Positions 29,990-40,647 of a DNA stretch of 64,000 nucleotides are shown piece after piece (the first letter of the stretch is position 1; each line of letters opens with the position of its first letter). A program made the translations under genes and the position numbers. Under the pieces are notes generated by a model that was given only the letters and a program-made list of their open reading frames with translations, was not told where the DNA came from and made no database searches. This DNA comes from Paulinella micropora (Eukaryota; Cercozoa; Imbricatea; Euglyphida; Paulinellidae). Where the stretch lies: the NCBI GenBank assembly GCA_019918135.1, contig WBZZ01000852.1:17501-81500 (forward strand). Reading direction: 5' to 3'.

Positions 29990-31800
29990 TATCTATGTCG
30001 GCGTCGTCCTCAAGCAAGATCTCAAGACTGTTCTCGTCTTCCGGGGGTATGATCGGTTCGGGAAGGTTTGCACCCCGGGTTTAGCCATGAGGGCTTTGTC
30101 TTTCGACTTGCCGGTTAGGAACTTTACCATCTGAGCTAAGGCTACGCCCGGCTCTTCATCCTCAGAGTCGTCGCTATCACTACCCCCGTTAGAGCCCTTT
30201 GCTGCCTCCCCCTTCTCCTTTCGGCCTTTGTCCGGGCACTTGCTCAACTTGTGCTTTCCCCCGCACAACCGGCATTTCTTGCTGCACTTACCGGCAATGT
30301 GTCCCTTTTCGAAGCAGTTAAAGCACTTTGGTCCCTTGCCCTTCTCCCTCTTCTTGCTTTTCTCTCCCTTGGGGGTGTCTGCCGGTTTGGGAGGGGTCTT
30401 CTTGGCTTTAGCTGGATCATGCTCAAACCTACATTTGTCGGCCCATCTACACTCCCCCTGTTTGTCCCACAGGAAACACACCCCTCTCAACTTCCCTCCA
30501 ACATGGAGGTAGCGACACGAGGCCCCACGAGTGCATTTGCCTTCTTTGCTGAAGAGCCAGCATTCGTCCTTGGGTTTCCCTTTCCCGGCCTTGCGAGCTG
30601 CCAAACCTTTCTCCGTGGAGCTAGTCACTTTGGCCCGGTCGAACTTCGTGTCTAGCTCAAGGGCACGATCTTGCACGAACTTCCATCAGGAGGCGAAGTC
30701 CCACTTGAACTGCTTACGATTCAGTTCAGCCATTTCAACCCAGACCTGCCAAGCTTTCTTTACCCTAGAGTTAGATTGCTTTGGGTCCACTAACGCGTCC
30801 TTCACTATTTGTTGCAGCCGGTCGTCTGTTGGGGCTTGACCATAGTCGGCCAACCAGTCTCTCCTGGCGTTCAAGTCCACACACTGACCAACGTACTGTT
30901 GCTTACTAGTAAAGAGGAAGTCATTCAGTTCTTTCACCTTATCCTGAACGTCCGAGGGGTCAGCTTTCTTGTACCGGGCTAGCAGCCTGTCCCACAGTGC
31001 TTTTGGGTTTTGACCAAAGGTCAGCTTTTCTGGATCAGCTAAGTCAAGCACTAGACTCTTCGAGCATGTCATAGATGATGTTGAAACCCTCTCTTTTTGC
31101 TTGCTCATCCCAGCAAGTACACTAGCGTCATAGGCCATCATGTCGTGTCAGTGCGCCATCATGATCAGCACTCCCTAGTGGGGCTTTGACCTTATAGGGG
31201 TCCGTCTGTCCTCGGGAGGCCCCACTCTTGCTGTCGCCCTCTAATTCTGAGCCCTTGCCAGTTGACAGCCTAGGTTTGTCGGTGCTAGCATACCCACTAG
31301 AGTAGAGGTCAGAGGTGTGCCGGTCTTCATCTTCCTCCTCCTCTTCCTTTTCTTCTTCAGTCTCCGTGCCTGGTTTATCCTTCGGACTGCTAAATACCGG
31401 TTTGTAACGCTTGACTGGGGTTTTTTGTCCTCCCTCTGACCCTAACGCCTCCTCAAGGTTTGAAACATCCGGTTTTGGGGTTTGGCATAGGCCACAGGCG
31501 AGTAGGACCCCTTGGTTTTGTCCTCAAAGTATTCCTTTACTATTTCTTCTTCCAAGTCAGCCCAATCGTTCCACTCTGCCACCTCTTCCCAAGCTAGTAT
31601 AAAGGGGGGGACCTCCCTACCCTTAAGCTGTATTCCAAGTACGTTTTCTCGGTGGACATATTGCTTGTGGGCGTCAGCACCCTGCAGCACTTCCTTATGT
31701 GCCTTTGCATTACAGCTTTGAACTGCCGGCCTATGCAATAGGATCCATGCATCTTTGCCGGTGAACGTGATCTTATTATCTGTCTTACTAGTAGTCATTT
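29990..31800 (-). pseudogene. Copia gag region with CCCH and CCHC zinc fingers
   Basis: The amino-terminal part (about 31.8-30.7 kb) resembles Copia-type Gag, with helices and conserved Trp/Leu positions. The nucleocapsid part (about 30.6-30.2 kb) has two tandem Cys-x8-Cys-x5-Cys-x3-His fingers, then a Lys/Pro-rich linker, a canonical CCHC knuckle (Cys-x2-Cys-x4-His-x4-Cys) and a second Cys/His cluster. The CCCH type is normally seen in RNA-processing proteins and is not usual in Gag. The role would be RNA binding and packaging. Confidence 0.75.
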
Positions 31801-32375
31801 CTAACTACCGTCAGTCACGAACAGACACACGCTCCACACACACACACACACACTTACACACAGCACACAGCTATGCTCTCTACTTGCTAAATAGAGATAG
31901 GGTCACGCTGTGCTTTCTGACGGCACAGACACAGGCAAGCAACCATACACACTCCCACACAGAGAGAACACAACAGAGGCTACGAGCAGACTCACCCACA
32001 CACTACACAGAATAGTGTCTTGCTTGTCCACACCACCCTTTACTCTCTCTCTCTCTTCAACTATGTGTGCTACCACTGACTCTATTGCTCAGACTACACA
32101 GAGGCTACCTCAGCTACCACTTATGATAACCTTCCACCTACTATCAGCCCTATCTGCAAATTCAGTTTTTCAACCTACCTAGGTTTGTAGTTGTTTTTGC
32201 ACAACCACCTAAACAGATACTTTTCGCTCCTCCCCTAGTGTCCAATGCACGGTTCTACGGAGCTCACAACCTCACCACACCTCTCTCTCACTCCTCACTA
32301 AGTCACGGCAATGACACAAGAAATAGATGTGATGATGCGATACGAGTTCAACAATAGCTGTGCAATTTAACCTGT
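31799..32375. other. non-coding stretch right of the Copia relic
   Basis: It contains CA and CT microsatellite patches (31836-31860, about 32044-32056) and no supported gene. It should hold the leader and LTR of the Copia element, but I could not identify either. Confidence 0.4.
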
Positions 32376-32610
32376 TATGTCCGTGGCTCCTGGTGCTCAA
32401 TCCAGGAAGGCACCACCTCCAACACAACTGGCCCACGGTCTTGCACACTTGCCTTGCACACTGTTGTGTCCGTGGATCCTGGTGCTCAATCCAGGAAGGC
32501 ACCACGTCCAACACAACTTGCAACTGTATTGTTCACTTGCCTTGTACACTGCTGTGTCCGTGGCTCCTGGTGCTTAATCCAGGAAGGCACCACGTCTAAC
32601 ACAACTTGCC
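32376..32610 (+). repeat. 88-bp tandem repeat, nearly three units
   Basis: Units begin TGTCCGTGGCTCCTGGTGCT and contain CAATCCAGGAAGGCACCAC. GGTGC and GCACC arms allow each unit to fold. They are followed by ACACAACTTGC. Unit starts are near 32378, 32467 and 32555. Confidence 0.85.
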
Positions 32611-32919
32611 ACGTCACAGAACAAATGAACACACCTTTAGAAGGCCCACCCCCTCTCGCACCACGACCTGTATGATTCGGTGTAACCCTCTGTCTCTCTG
32701 TCCTGTCCCACTTGCCACCCACCTTGCCCTTTCACTGCACACACGCAGAGCAGGGCGTGGGTAGTGTCTACAGTGATCAGCTGTAGCCACACAATCAAAA
32801 ATGTGCACTTTCCTGTAACGGGGTCACTTAAGGTGGACCCCACACCCCTTGACCGAAGGTTCTCCTCTAGATCTGCGATCCGTTGCACAGAACACGCTGC
32901 AAGGCTCGATAACCCAATT

Positions 32920-33275
32920 GAAGAAAACCCTCGCGACTCTCCAAACGGCAACCGGCACTCGGGGCGTCCCCCACCTACCGGTCAACGATTTCCCACGCAG
33001 AAGAATTTAACAATAATAAAACAATTCCCGCCAGTCTAACTGACGACGTCACACAAAAGATGTACCTCTAGAAAAATGACCCACGAAACGGCCTGATACG
33101 GGTAATAAGGGTAATGGCAAAAAGCTAGTGCCACCAGTACCAGAAAAGGTACTCTAAATGACTGTATTAATAACTAAAATAATATTAGTACTACTAACCG
33201 TAACGATTATTGCCAACGTACAAAATAGCAATACGGACATAGCTGAGGAGGAAGGGTCTAATTAATTGTCCAATG
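32920..33275 (+). repeat. mosaic repeat copy 3 (modules A+C)
   Basis: Module A (32920-33135) matches 681-907 and is joined directly to module C (33132-33275), which matches 24143-24283. Module B, present in the other two copies, is absent. The junction GTGCCACCAGTACC lies at the same CCAC found at the other module borders. Confidence 0.7.
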
Positions 33276-34180
33276 GCCACACAGATGCCTACAGTACCCC
33301 CTCCCGATTTTATGACGGAAATAGCATTTCAAGTCGTCATACGGTGGCAACTTCTGATTTCTTTCTGCAAAATGTATGCGCTATGGAGTCACCATGCCAC
33401 ACAGCGCATCATCGACCCACGGATAGACGCTGAGCGGCTGAAATGCGATATATATATCCCCATACGGTACGTCAAAGCTGAGTCTCTAGCCATACTTGTC
33501 ACGTAGTAAGGCAGTGTGAACTCCTTCCTTTCAACTTCTTTTTATTGGCAGTATGTCAAGAACAAATGTATTTCTATAAAAAATTATACAAGCCACGGAG
33601 TGCTGTATTTCCTCCGGCCTCAAGCTGATTTACTGATTAATTTTCATTATCATTAATAATATTTTTCACACAATCGTAAATACATTGTCTTTTAATGACA
33701 TACCCTTGTCTAAAGCGGATATCTTATAATATAGTACTAGCTAGGGGGCCAGTCCGAGGCTAATTGCTATATCCGAAGTCGGGGTGTAAGTGCCAGTGGC
33801 AACTTTGAACCCTGCGATATACCGACACAAGTAGAGATTGACAGTGCACAGGTATGACAGTATATAATATATCGTAAAAAAATGATTTAATGTTACCAGA
33901 GCCTCGGAACATTTCATTTTTGAGAACATCATCCTAGGGGTACTTGTAAAGGGTCATACCCAGGAACATCATCGCTCATTACACTAGCGATCCCCGCCTA
34001 CGGTGTAGTATCAGTGTCGATCGACCTTTCGCACTCGTATGTTGCGATCGAATGCTAAATTATATCACTGAGTCGTTTTTAATATTCATAACAATAACTG
34101 ATGATGCATGATCAAATCATGATAAGCTGCAGGCAATCAATCAGTTTATTAGTGACGCTTAGAGAAAAAAATAGTTTCTT
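33276..34180. other. AT-rich intergenic stretch
   Basis: No gene, repeat or regulatory site is supported here. The few short frames have no recognisable features. Confidence 0.5.
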
Positions 34181-34182
34181 TG

Positions 34183-36360
34183 TCACTGCCTTCGTCTTCT
34201 GGCGCGGATTTCTTTGCCTGGTGGAGGGCCACCAACAAAAGTCAGATCGAACTTTGACTGTTCAAGAATGTCCCAGATCTTGTTAGGGATTCCGCCCAAG
34301 TTGAACGATAAATCAAAAGGGATGTCAAGCACTCCCCTTGACAGTGGCTGAATGGTCCACGCAGTGTAGTCCTTGTCTCTGGGAGTAATTGTATCATCCC
34401 CTGTCTCGAGACTTTTTGCGTCTTTATATACTGGTAGGTAATGTCTTGCCTTTGGATCCTCGACCGGGTCCATACTTCTCCAGAACTGGAGTATCGGTTG
34501 CATTATTTTTGCGGCTGATGATATTTTGAGTGCCCGTGTGACACGCGTTTTTCGTGGTACTGCCACGACCCGAGTGACCCGCATCAAGTATAGGTCTGAG
34601 AGATTGTCGTCGGCAACATGTTGTTCCGCTGGTCTCATCAGATAAAAAGCGTCTTCCACCCATGCGATGGATGCTATTGCGTCACCTTCCTTCCATCGCT
34701 CATGAACGATCTCGACGTTGCCCGCATTTGGGTCAGTGTCAGTCTCCTTGTCCTCCTGGTGGACGTCCCTTGATCGCATCGACCTCATCGCCTTCCTCGG
34801 TTGGTCGTTGATAAGATCATTCCGCGCTCTCTTTAGCTGCGCCTCCGTGATCTTCTCCTTTTTTCCGCCATGATCTCGCGGAGGTTTAGAATGAGTCCCC
34901 GCCGCGCTTATGCGGTCAGTCTTCTCCTTACTGTCAACTTCACTCTCTTCCTTCTCAGCTATCGGTGCCCGATAAGCATCTTCTTGGTCTATGCCAGCCT
35001 CCTTGTGGATGGGCGGCACCTCTTAGTCTTTGAAATCATCCTTCATCCGTTTTAACGCCTCTTCAACGGATTCATCTTCCAGTAAGAAGGGATCATACTT
35101 GATCAGCCTTCGTACATTCACAATTTGCACCTTCCCTCTACCCCTGATCTTGTAGTTCAGAGGTCCCGTCTGTTCCATGATTTGATAAGGTCCTTTCCAG
35201 TGAGTGAACAGCTTAGAGCTGACTCCCTTCGGGACCTAAGGATGATACAATATCCCCGACCTGGAACTTGATCCGATCCAAGTGCGCTTGTCGCACCCCT
35301 TCAGCATCAGTCTTTCGGCGCTCCGCCTCTCTATGCGCCCTAACTATTTGCTCCGCCTCCATCTTCACTCTAAGTCTCATCCCAAACAACTCATCCGCAT
35401 CCGCCCAAGTGTCTTTTGGGTGAAGGAGCGAAGTCGGGATATCAGGCTCACGCCCATATACCAGCTGATATTGCGAGATTAAGCTCTTCGAGCCTCCTAA
35501 CGCGTATACGTAGAGGGTAGACAGTTCATTGCAAACGCAAATGATGGTGCTGCCTCGACCCATGCTCTTTGATTCTCCTTCTTCGTGCAATACATCTTTA
35601 GCGAGGCTTTGAGAGGTCTGTGTACCCGCTCGATTTTCCCATTTGCTCGCGGCTTATAGGCAGTAACATATTGCCATTTCATCCCGTAATACCTAGATAG
35701 TTTGTCGATGACCTCGTTATTAAAGTCCGAGCCTCGTTCAGAACATATCTTTCTTGGTACTCCGATCTGTGAGATGATCCTATCGATCAGCGCCTCGGCC
35801 GTCGTCTTGCCGGTAACGTCTTTGACAGGGATGATCCACACATAATTGGTGGCGCTGTCAATAGCCGTAAGGAGGTACTTGTAACTTTCTTTCGATTCTG
35901 GGAAAGGTCCAGCTTGATCAATGTGTATGAATTCAAACATCCCCGCATGAAGAGGAAATTCGCCGATCAGGCCAAAATTTGCCTTCAGCGGTGTTTTGTT
36001 TATCTTGCATGGGATGCATGCATCCACCGCCTGATCTATCCTCCTTCATCTTTTCCCACCAGAATCGCCTCGCTACAAACATATGAGTTCGCTGTCGACC
36101 CGAATGTGCCAAAAGTGGGCAGTTGTGGGCAGCGACAAATATAAATCGTCTCAGACTCTCCGGTACCCAAAGAGTCCATTTGTCCGGCTGTGACGCATAG
36201 CGACCGTGGAGGCCCTTATACCACAAGAGACCATCTCTCCATCCCATCTCCTTCATCTGATCGTTGATCGCTTTCGTCATCTTTAGCTCATCCGGGTTCT
36301 GATATGTCACTCGTGTTATCCTTGTCCGCAAATTTACCGCCCCTGTAGTAACTGCCACTA
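34183..36360 (-). mobile_element. Ty3/Gypsy relic 3, 5'-truncated and broken
   Basis: On the minus strand this holds only the end of pol. It has the integrase zinc region (about 36.3-36.0 kb), the integrase core with HIDQAGPF, SERGSDFN and NGKIERVH (about 35.95-35.6 kb), and the conserved C-terminal tail (about 35.0-34.2 kb) ending in the basic stretch RARRRR. Gag, protease, RT and RNase H are missing. It diverges from elements 1 and 2, so it is a separate lineage of the same clade. It has a few breaks. Confidence 0.85.
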
Positions 36361-36388
36361 GTTACTAGAAAGTTAGGTAGGGAGCAAA

Positions 36389-36390
<2 letters not shown>

Positions 36391-36456
<66 letters not shown>
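36391..36456 (+). repeat. CT microsatellite
   Basis: This is a run of CT dinucleotides with one early interruption, directly beside the truncated end of Ty3 relic 3. Confidence 0.95.
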
Positions 36457-36458
<2 letters not shown>

Positions 36459-36719
36459 GTTACTATCAGTTCCACGAGGAAGGAAGCTTAATGAGGTCTC
36501 CTTCCTCGTCGAATTTTTTTGGTTTGAACAGGTGCAACAAATTCCACAGGGGATGTCTACGATGAAACAGCAACTTCCGGAATCGTCAGATACTGGTGAC
36601 TTGTGTTTGAAGCATTTTCAGGATGAAGCAACAATCCCAAGTCTAAATGTGTTTTTTTAACTGCTTGCTTGTTATTAGCCTGGACAACAATCTGATGATG
36701 TTCCTAGCAAGAAAGTTTT

Positions 36720-37191
36720 TGCCTTGTACTGATGTTGCTAACACTTGAAGGAAAGTACTCACATCCTATTATAACATCATTACTGTGAGCACTTTCTTCC
36801 GAGGGCTGATCGAGAAGCTGCGTTCTCTGCGGATGAACTGTTGTTGGTCTGTTGCGCCTGTTCAAAATCTTGTTTATGTTTTGGACAGGTGCAACAAATT
36901 CCACAGCCGATGTCTACGATTGAAGGAGTCTGTTGCGCCTGTTCAAAATCTTGTTTATGTTTTGGACAGGTGCAGCAAATTCCACAGCCGATGTCTACGA
37001 TTGAAGGAGTCTGTTGCGCCTGTTCAAAATCTTGTTTATGTTTTAAACAGGTGCAACAAATTCCACAGCCGATGTCTACGGTTGAAGGAAAGTACTCATA
37101 TCCTATTATAACATCAGTACTGCGAGATATTAATATGAGTACTTTCTTCCGAGTGCTGATCAAGAAGCTGCGTTCTCTGCGGATGAACTGA
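36720..37191 (+). repeat. 81-bp Cys-rich tandem repeats within a duplicated block
   Basis: Three units start at 36848, 36929 and 37010 with period 81 bp. Read on the plus strand each gives a 27-residue unit with CCACSKSCLCF followed by QQIPQPMSTIEG; the minus strand is also open. Flanking segments are themselves duplicated: GAAAGTACTCAC near 36750 and 37089, and GAAGCTGCGTTCTCTGCGGA near 36813 and 37165. An exact multiple of three and a conserved Cys spacing are compatible with a coding repeat, but no gene around it is recognisable. Confidence 0.75.
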
Positions 37192-37894
37192 TTTGTATAT
37201 GGAAAAATATTTTCAAAATTTCAAGGAACATCAATAAATATATACAGCTTCCAATTTTAGTAGTATCACTCGACATGATAATATTTTAACAGAATTTCAA
37301 ACACTGTTTTGCAATACTATTAATAACTATACTTGCCATGTGTCACGTGTGGAGCCGAGCTGGAAGCAGAATAGATAAATTGAAAGAAGTCGGATGACAG
37401 TGCATCTTGTTCATATTGATATTTTATTAAACAGTTAAGAAAAATGCTTACGGGACCTCTAGTATCCGTGCTCGCCCCTTCGCTAAAGCGATTGATACTG
37501 AGACATGCGAGTATTCTCATAGTCAGAGGCAGAAATATTTCCAGGATCAGAGTGAGTTTGGTTGATAACAAAGACTCTGATTATTATGTATTAATACAAT
37601 ATTCCTTACAATGATCATTAAAAAAATACACTAGCTGACTACTAGCAGGATCATTGTATTGATAGCACTATACTTTCAGTGCAGATAGTGATATTAATAA
37701 ATAATTTTTATGTGAACTCAAGTGTAATTAAATTTCAAATTGCTAAAAGGTATTATTAATAATATTGATATTAACTAATATTAGTCTCAGTGAGGGACTT
37801 TAATCATTTTGATACTGTAACTTATTATTAAGTAAATTAGTATTCATTACTCTGACAAAGTAGGATCAGCATCAGATACTCTGACAAAGTAGGA
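37192..37894. other. AT-rich stretch without a gene
   Basis: It is low in GC with many TTATTAA-type runs. A short direct repeat, ACTCTGACAAAGTAGGATCAGC, begins near 37849 and 37877, at the edge of the GC-rich island. Nothing else is supported. Confidence 0.5.
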
Positions 37895-38602
37895 TCAGCC
37901 CGCCAGGTCCCCGCCGTGCAAGATCCTGAGCAGTATCTCCTTGGCGCCGTCCCTCGACTTCCCGAAGACTTCAGCCGTCTTCTGCAAGCACTCTTCCCGA
38001 TTCTCTACAAGCTTGCGCAGGGCAGCCAGGGGGGCCGGATCGCTAGCCAGGCTTTCCGCCAGCCACAGCAAGAACACAGGCACGCTGTTGTTGATGTCGA
38101 CCTCCTGGCAAAACGCAGGCAGGGCCAGGCGGCGCAGGGCGATAGGCGCGTTCTGCATCCCAGTCGTAGCGTAGGCCCGGCCGCCCTTGGTGCCCTTGCC
38201 GTAGCGGTAGTCAACGCAGTAGCCCCCAGTCGCGATCACTTCCTTCTGCATGCAGTCCAGCAATTGCTTGTGAACGGGCGCCAGGCGCGGCTCGGCCAAC
38301 AGGTCGCGGACGGCGGGCAGGTCCAATATCTCGTAGAACCTGTACATGGCTGCCCTTTTCGTCTTGTCTTTGCTGGTAGGAGCGGCCTTCTCGTCGGCCG
38401 ACTCGTCGTCGCTGGCGGCCTGGACCGGGCTAGGCGGCTCGCTGTCGCACTCTTCCGCTTCGCCGCCCGTGGCCGCCGCCGCTTGCCGTGCCCTCTTTCT
38501 CTTGCGCTGCACTCTGGCTCGCAGGGACTGCAGGGCGGGGCTTTCGTCGTCGTTGTCATCGGAGGCAGTGACGAGCGGCATGGCTGTCTTGTGTTCTTGC
38601 AT
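37895..38602 (-). CDS. frame with family-A/TV-Pol-like polymerase motif A region
   Basis: This is a 235-residue frame. Residues 1-85 are low in complexity and acidic, with a basic RKRKR stretch (33-37). Residues 85-235 look globular. Residues 141-180 carry the arrangement GR-x6-MQNAP, an Arg pair (157-158) and VDINNS with Asp169. It resembles the GR..LQ..P..R segment and catalytic Asp of motif A in family-A DNA polymerases and in the TV-Pol group found in mobile elements and viruses. Motifs B and C are not in the frame, so it is a partial domain, an exon or a degraded piece. GC content is much higher than on either side. The assignment rests on pattern recognition only. Confidence 0.45.
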   Translation of the reverse strand: MQEHKTAMPLVTASDDNDDESPALQSLRARVQRKRKRARQAAAATGGEAEECDSEPPSPVQAASDDESADEKAAPTSKDKTKRAAMYRFYEILDLPAVRDLLAEPRLAPVHKQLLDCMQKEVIATGGYCVDYRYGKGTKGGRAYATTGMQNAPIALRRLALPAFCQEVDINNSVPVFLLWLAESLASDPAPLAALRKLVENREECLQKTAEVFGKSRDGAKEILLRILHGGDLAG

Positions 38603-39113
38603 GTAGGCACCTACAAAAAAAGATGTGGCGGTCGGTCACGCACTCGGACGAGACAGCAAAATTTTGACGGGGTTTGCGGTAAATTTTTTTTGCAAGGCAA
38701 GAAATTTTGACGGGTTCTGTGGCGCGGTAAATTTCCGGGAAAACGTCCACAGAAAATGGCGGGACATAACGGCATTGGGTTCGTTCCGGCTGCGACCACT
38801 TTCGGTCAAGGCAGACTCGAGTCTTATGAGAGTGACACGGGTGCCGCCCACGTGACAGTAACGGTCTTCTAGAAATTCACCGGTGCGCCGGGCCCGGATG
38901 CAGGCCATACACCTACAGCCATATCATTGCCTTTTTGTCCCGCACTACTGCCTTTTTGTACCATATCACTGCCTTTTTTGTCTGTATCACAAATATTTCG
39001 GCCATATCACGGCTCCCAGGGACAAAAAGGCAGTGGTCGCGCGCCCTTGGGCAGGGACACGCGACTGACTACCAGTCCACCCTCACAACCCAAGTACCCA
39101 AGTACCGACCAAG
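38603..39113. other. intergenic stretch with short motif repeats
   Basis: AAATTTTGACGGG occurs at 38659 and 38701. The words CATATCAC and TGCCTTTTTGT recur between 38925 and 39035. CATATCAC is the reverse complement of the GTGATATG word in the 68-bp repeats at 41064-41275, so matching motifs lie on both sides of the island in opposite orientation. Confidence 0.5.
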
Positions 39114-40106
39114 ATGCGCAGACAAGGAGACGACCGACACGACCGTACCACCAAGCGCCGACGGCTGACCGGCCAGCCGCTCATCGACGAGTTCGCCCGT
39201 CCGACCGACCCGCCCGCCGTGCCCAGCGTCCGAGCCCCGTTCACCCTGGCGACACTGGCACGACGGTCGGCGGCACCACCGTCCGACCAGGCGGAACTGG
39301 ACGCGCTCGCGGACGGACTTCACTGGCCAACACGTAATTTTCCCATCCAAGCGGCACTGCGAGCGTCTATTGCATATGGACAAGATCCTAGCAAGCGGGA
39401 TCTGGGATTTAGATCTTTCGACGACAGGACACATCACCACCTCGTGGCCCGCCCGGGAGAGAGAGTACCATCTATACTGGACCTGAACATTCTGGAAGGA
39501 TGCTGGGGTTCTCCCGGCGAGATCGCTGAGCTCTTGCTTCTTCCGCACGCGGCTCCGATTGCACTGGCGCCTTACCTGATCCCCGAGCTGGCCGTGATAG
39601 TTTGCTCCTATCTCGAACCAGCCGTTTGGTTTGATCCCCTGCCGACTCACATGTTGGCTGAAGAGTACTGCTCTCGGTTTTCCTTCCTTCAGCGTATGCA
39701 ACCGGAACATTTTCCGTTAAATGCGCGCTCGTACTGGACGATGGTGGAGTCAGAGCAGGCACTGGCTCTGCGCGATGACCCTGTCTTTGAGGAAGCAGCA
39801 GGAGCGAACTGGTTATCCAGGTATACTCCCTGGGGCGATCTCCCTTACAGGAGGCGTACAGCTCATTGCAGCTTTCTCTGGCGCAATATATTCGTTTACG
39901 CTTCCACCGCTGCACAGGCCGACTTACTCGCTCGACTCATTGACAAGTACTGGGCCTTTGCTGGACTTCGGCTGAACGCAGGGCTTAAGGCAGTGTTTGA
40001 GCACGTGGCATACCGTCTGAACTCGTTCTCTGCAATTCCCCAAGGGCCGCCACCTTCTAACGAGTGGCCCTTCTTGGCCCGTATGCAGTCTTCTGCTCCT
40101 AACTAG
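39114..40106 (+). CDS. unknown 330-residue protein
   Basis: This is a 330-codon open frame in the GC-rich island. Residues 1-60 are basic and Pro/Arg-rich. The rest has a balanced, globular-looking composition with many Trp, Leu and Pro, including clusters such as IPELAVIVCSYLEPAVW and DKYWAFAGLRLNAGLK. I recognise no catalytic motif, signal peptide or clear membrane span. The start is the first Met of the frame, with AAG before it. It diverges from the polymerase-like frame on its left and converges with the small frame on its right. Length and composition support a real gene. Confidence 0.55.
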   Translation: MRRQGDDRHDRTTKRRRLTGQPLIDEFARPTDPPAVPSVRAPFTLATLARRSAAPPSDQAELDALADGLHWPTRNFPIQAALRASIAYGQDPSKRDLGFRSFDDRTHHHLVARPGERVPSILDLNILEGCWGSPGEIAELLLLPHAAPIALAPYLIPELAVIVCSYLEPAVWFDPLPTHMLAEEYCSRFSFLQRMQPEHFPLNARSYWTMVESEQALALRDDPVFEEAAGANWLSRYTPWGDLPYRRRTAHCSFLWRNIFVYASTAAQADLLARLIDKYWAFAGLRLNAGLKAVFEHVAYRLNSFSAIPQGPPPSNEWPFLARMQSSAPN

Positions 40107-40226
40107 TAAAAATTGTACTTATTTATTAAAACAATTGTAATTGTCCACTCTGCTCATTTATTAATAGTATTACGAGAACTGCGTACTTTAATTAGTTTAC
40201 AAACCCATATTAATACATACCTGATC

Positions 40227-40637
40227 TCAGAGTGGAGTCACGGTCAGCCACTCGTAATATGTGTTGGAGGGATGGATGCCCAAGGCTTCGAGGTCCTCCA
40301 GTGGGCGGGCCACTTTAGACTTGCCGTCAAACACTAACTGCCTCGCGGGGTCGACGCCGTAGGCATGGCCGCCATGGACGATGATAACAAGCGGAGCGGC
40401 TCTATCTGATAGCCAACCGGTACCACGCGTCTTCCTGGGCTTGCGCGAGACGATGGCCAACGACTGTCCTTGCTTCTCCAGCTCGTCCAAGTACTCGTAG
40501 AACACAGGGATGCAATCCACGGACTTCTTGAAGTCGGAGCGTAGCCTTTCCTTGTACCGCTTTGGCGCGTTGCACAAGTTGAACAAGGCCATGGCCAGGC
40601 ACGCGTACGGCTTGTCGAGACGGTAGCGCTGTACCAT
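40227..40637 (-). CDS. small protein with a papain-like Cys/His pattern
   Basis: The chosen start is the Met at 40637, giving 136 residues. A longer reading from 40769 only adds translation of the 81-bp tandem repeat. Cys13 lies in YACLAMALFN, His91 in HGGHAYGVD and Asp104 in VFDG. A Cys in a helix followed by Ala/Leu/Asn, then a late GH.YGVD strand, is the layout of several papain-fold peptidase families such as OTU-like and C39-like. This is a weak call. Basic residues 66-71 lie between the halves. Confidence 0.4.
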   Translation of the reverse strand: MVQRYRLDKPYACLAMALFNLCNAPKRYKERLRSDFKKSVDCIPVFYEYLDELEKQGQSLAIVSRKPRKTRGTGWLSDRAAPLVIIVHGGHAYGVDPARQLVFDGKSKVARPLEDLEALGIHPSNTYYEWLTVTPL

Positions 40638-40647
40638 ACGTGACGGG

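Larger units (their letters stand above)
24729..31798 (-). mobile_element. Ty1/Copia LTR retrotransposon, broken
   Basis: On the minus strand the order is gag, protease, GAG-pre-integrase, integrase, RT, RNase H, which is the Copia order and separates it from the Ty3 elements here. It is broken in about eight places or more. Clear LTRs were not found. Module C of the mosaic repeat stands on both flanks (24143-24283 and 33132-33275) in direct orientation and may be LTR-derived. Confidence 0.85.

Noticed and set aside
24143-33275. Module C as proven LTRs of the Copia element
   Set aside because: C flanks the relic in direct orientation, but it lacks TG/CA ends, the neighbouring modules differ and no primer site could be placed; a chance or secondary insertion is as likely.
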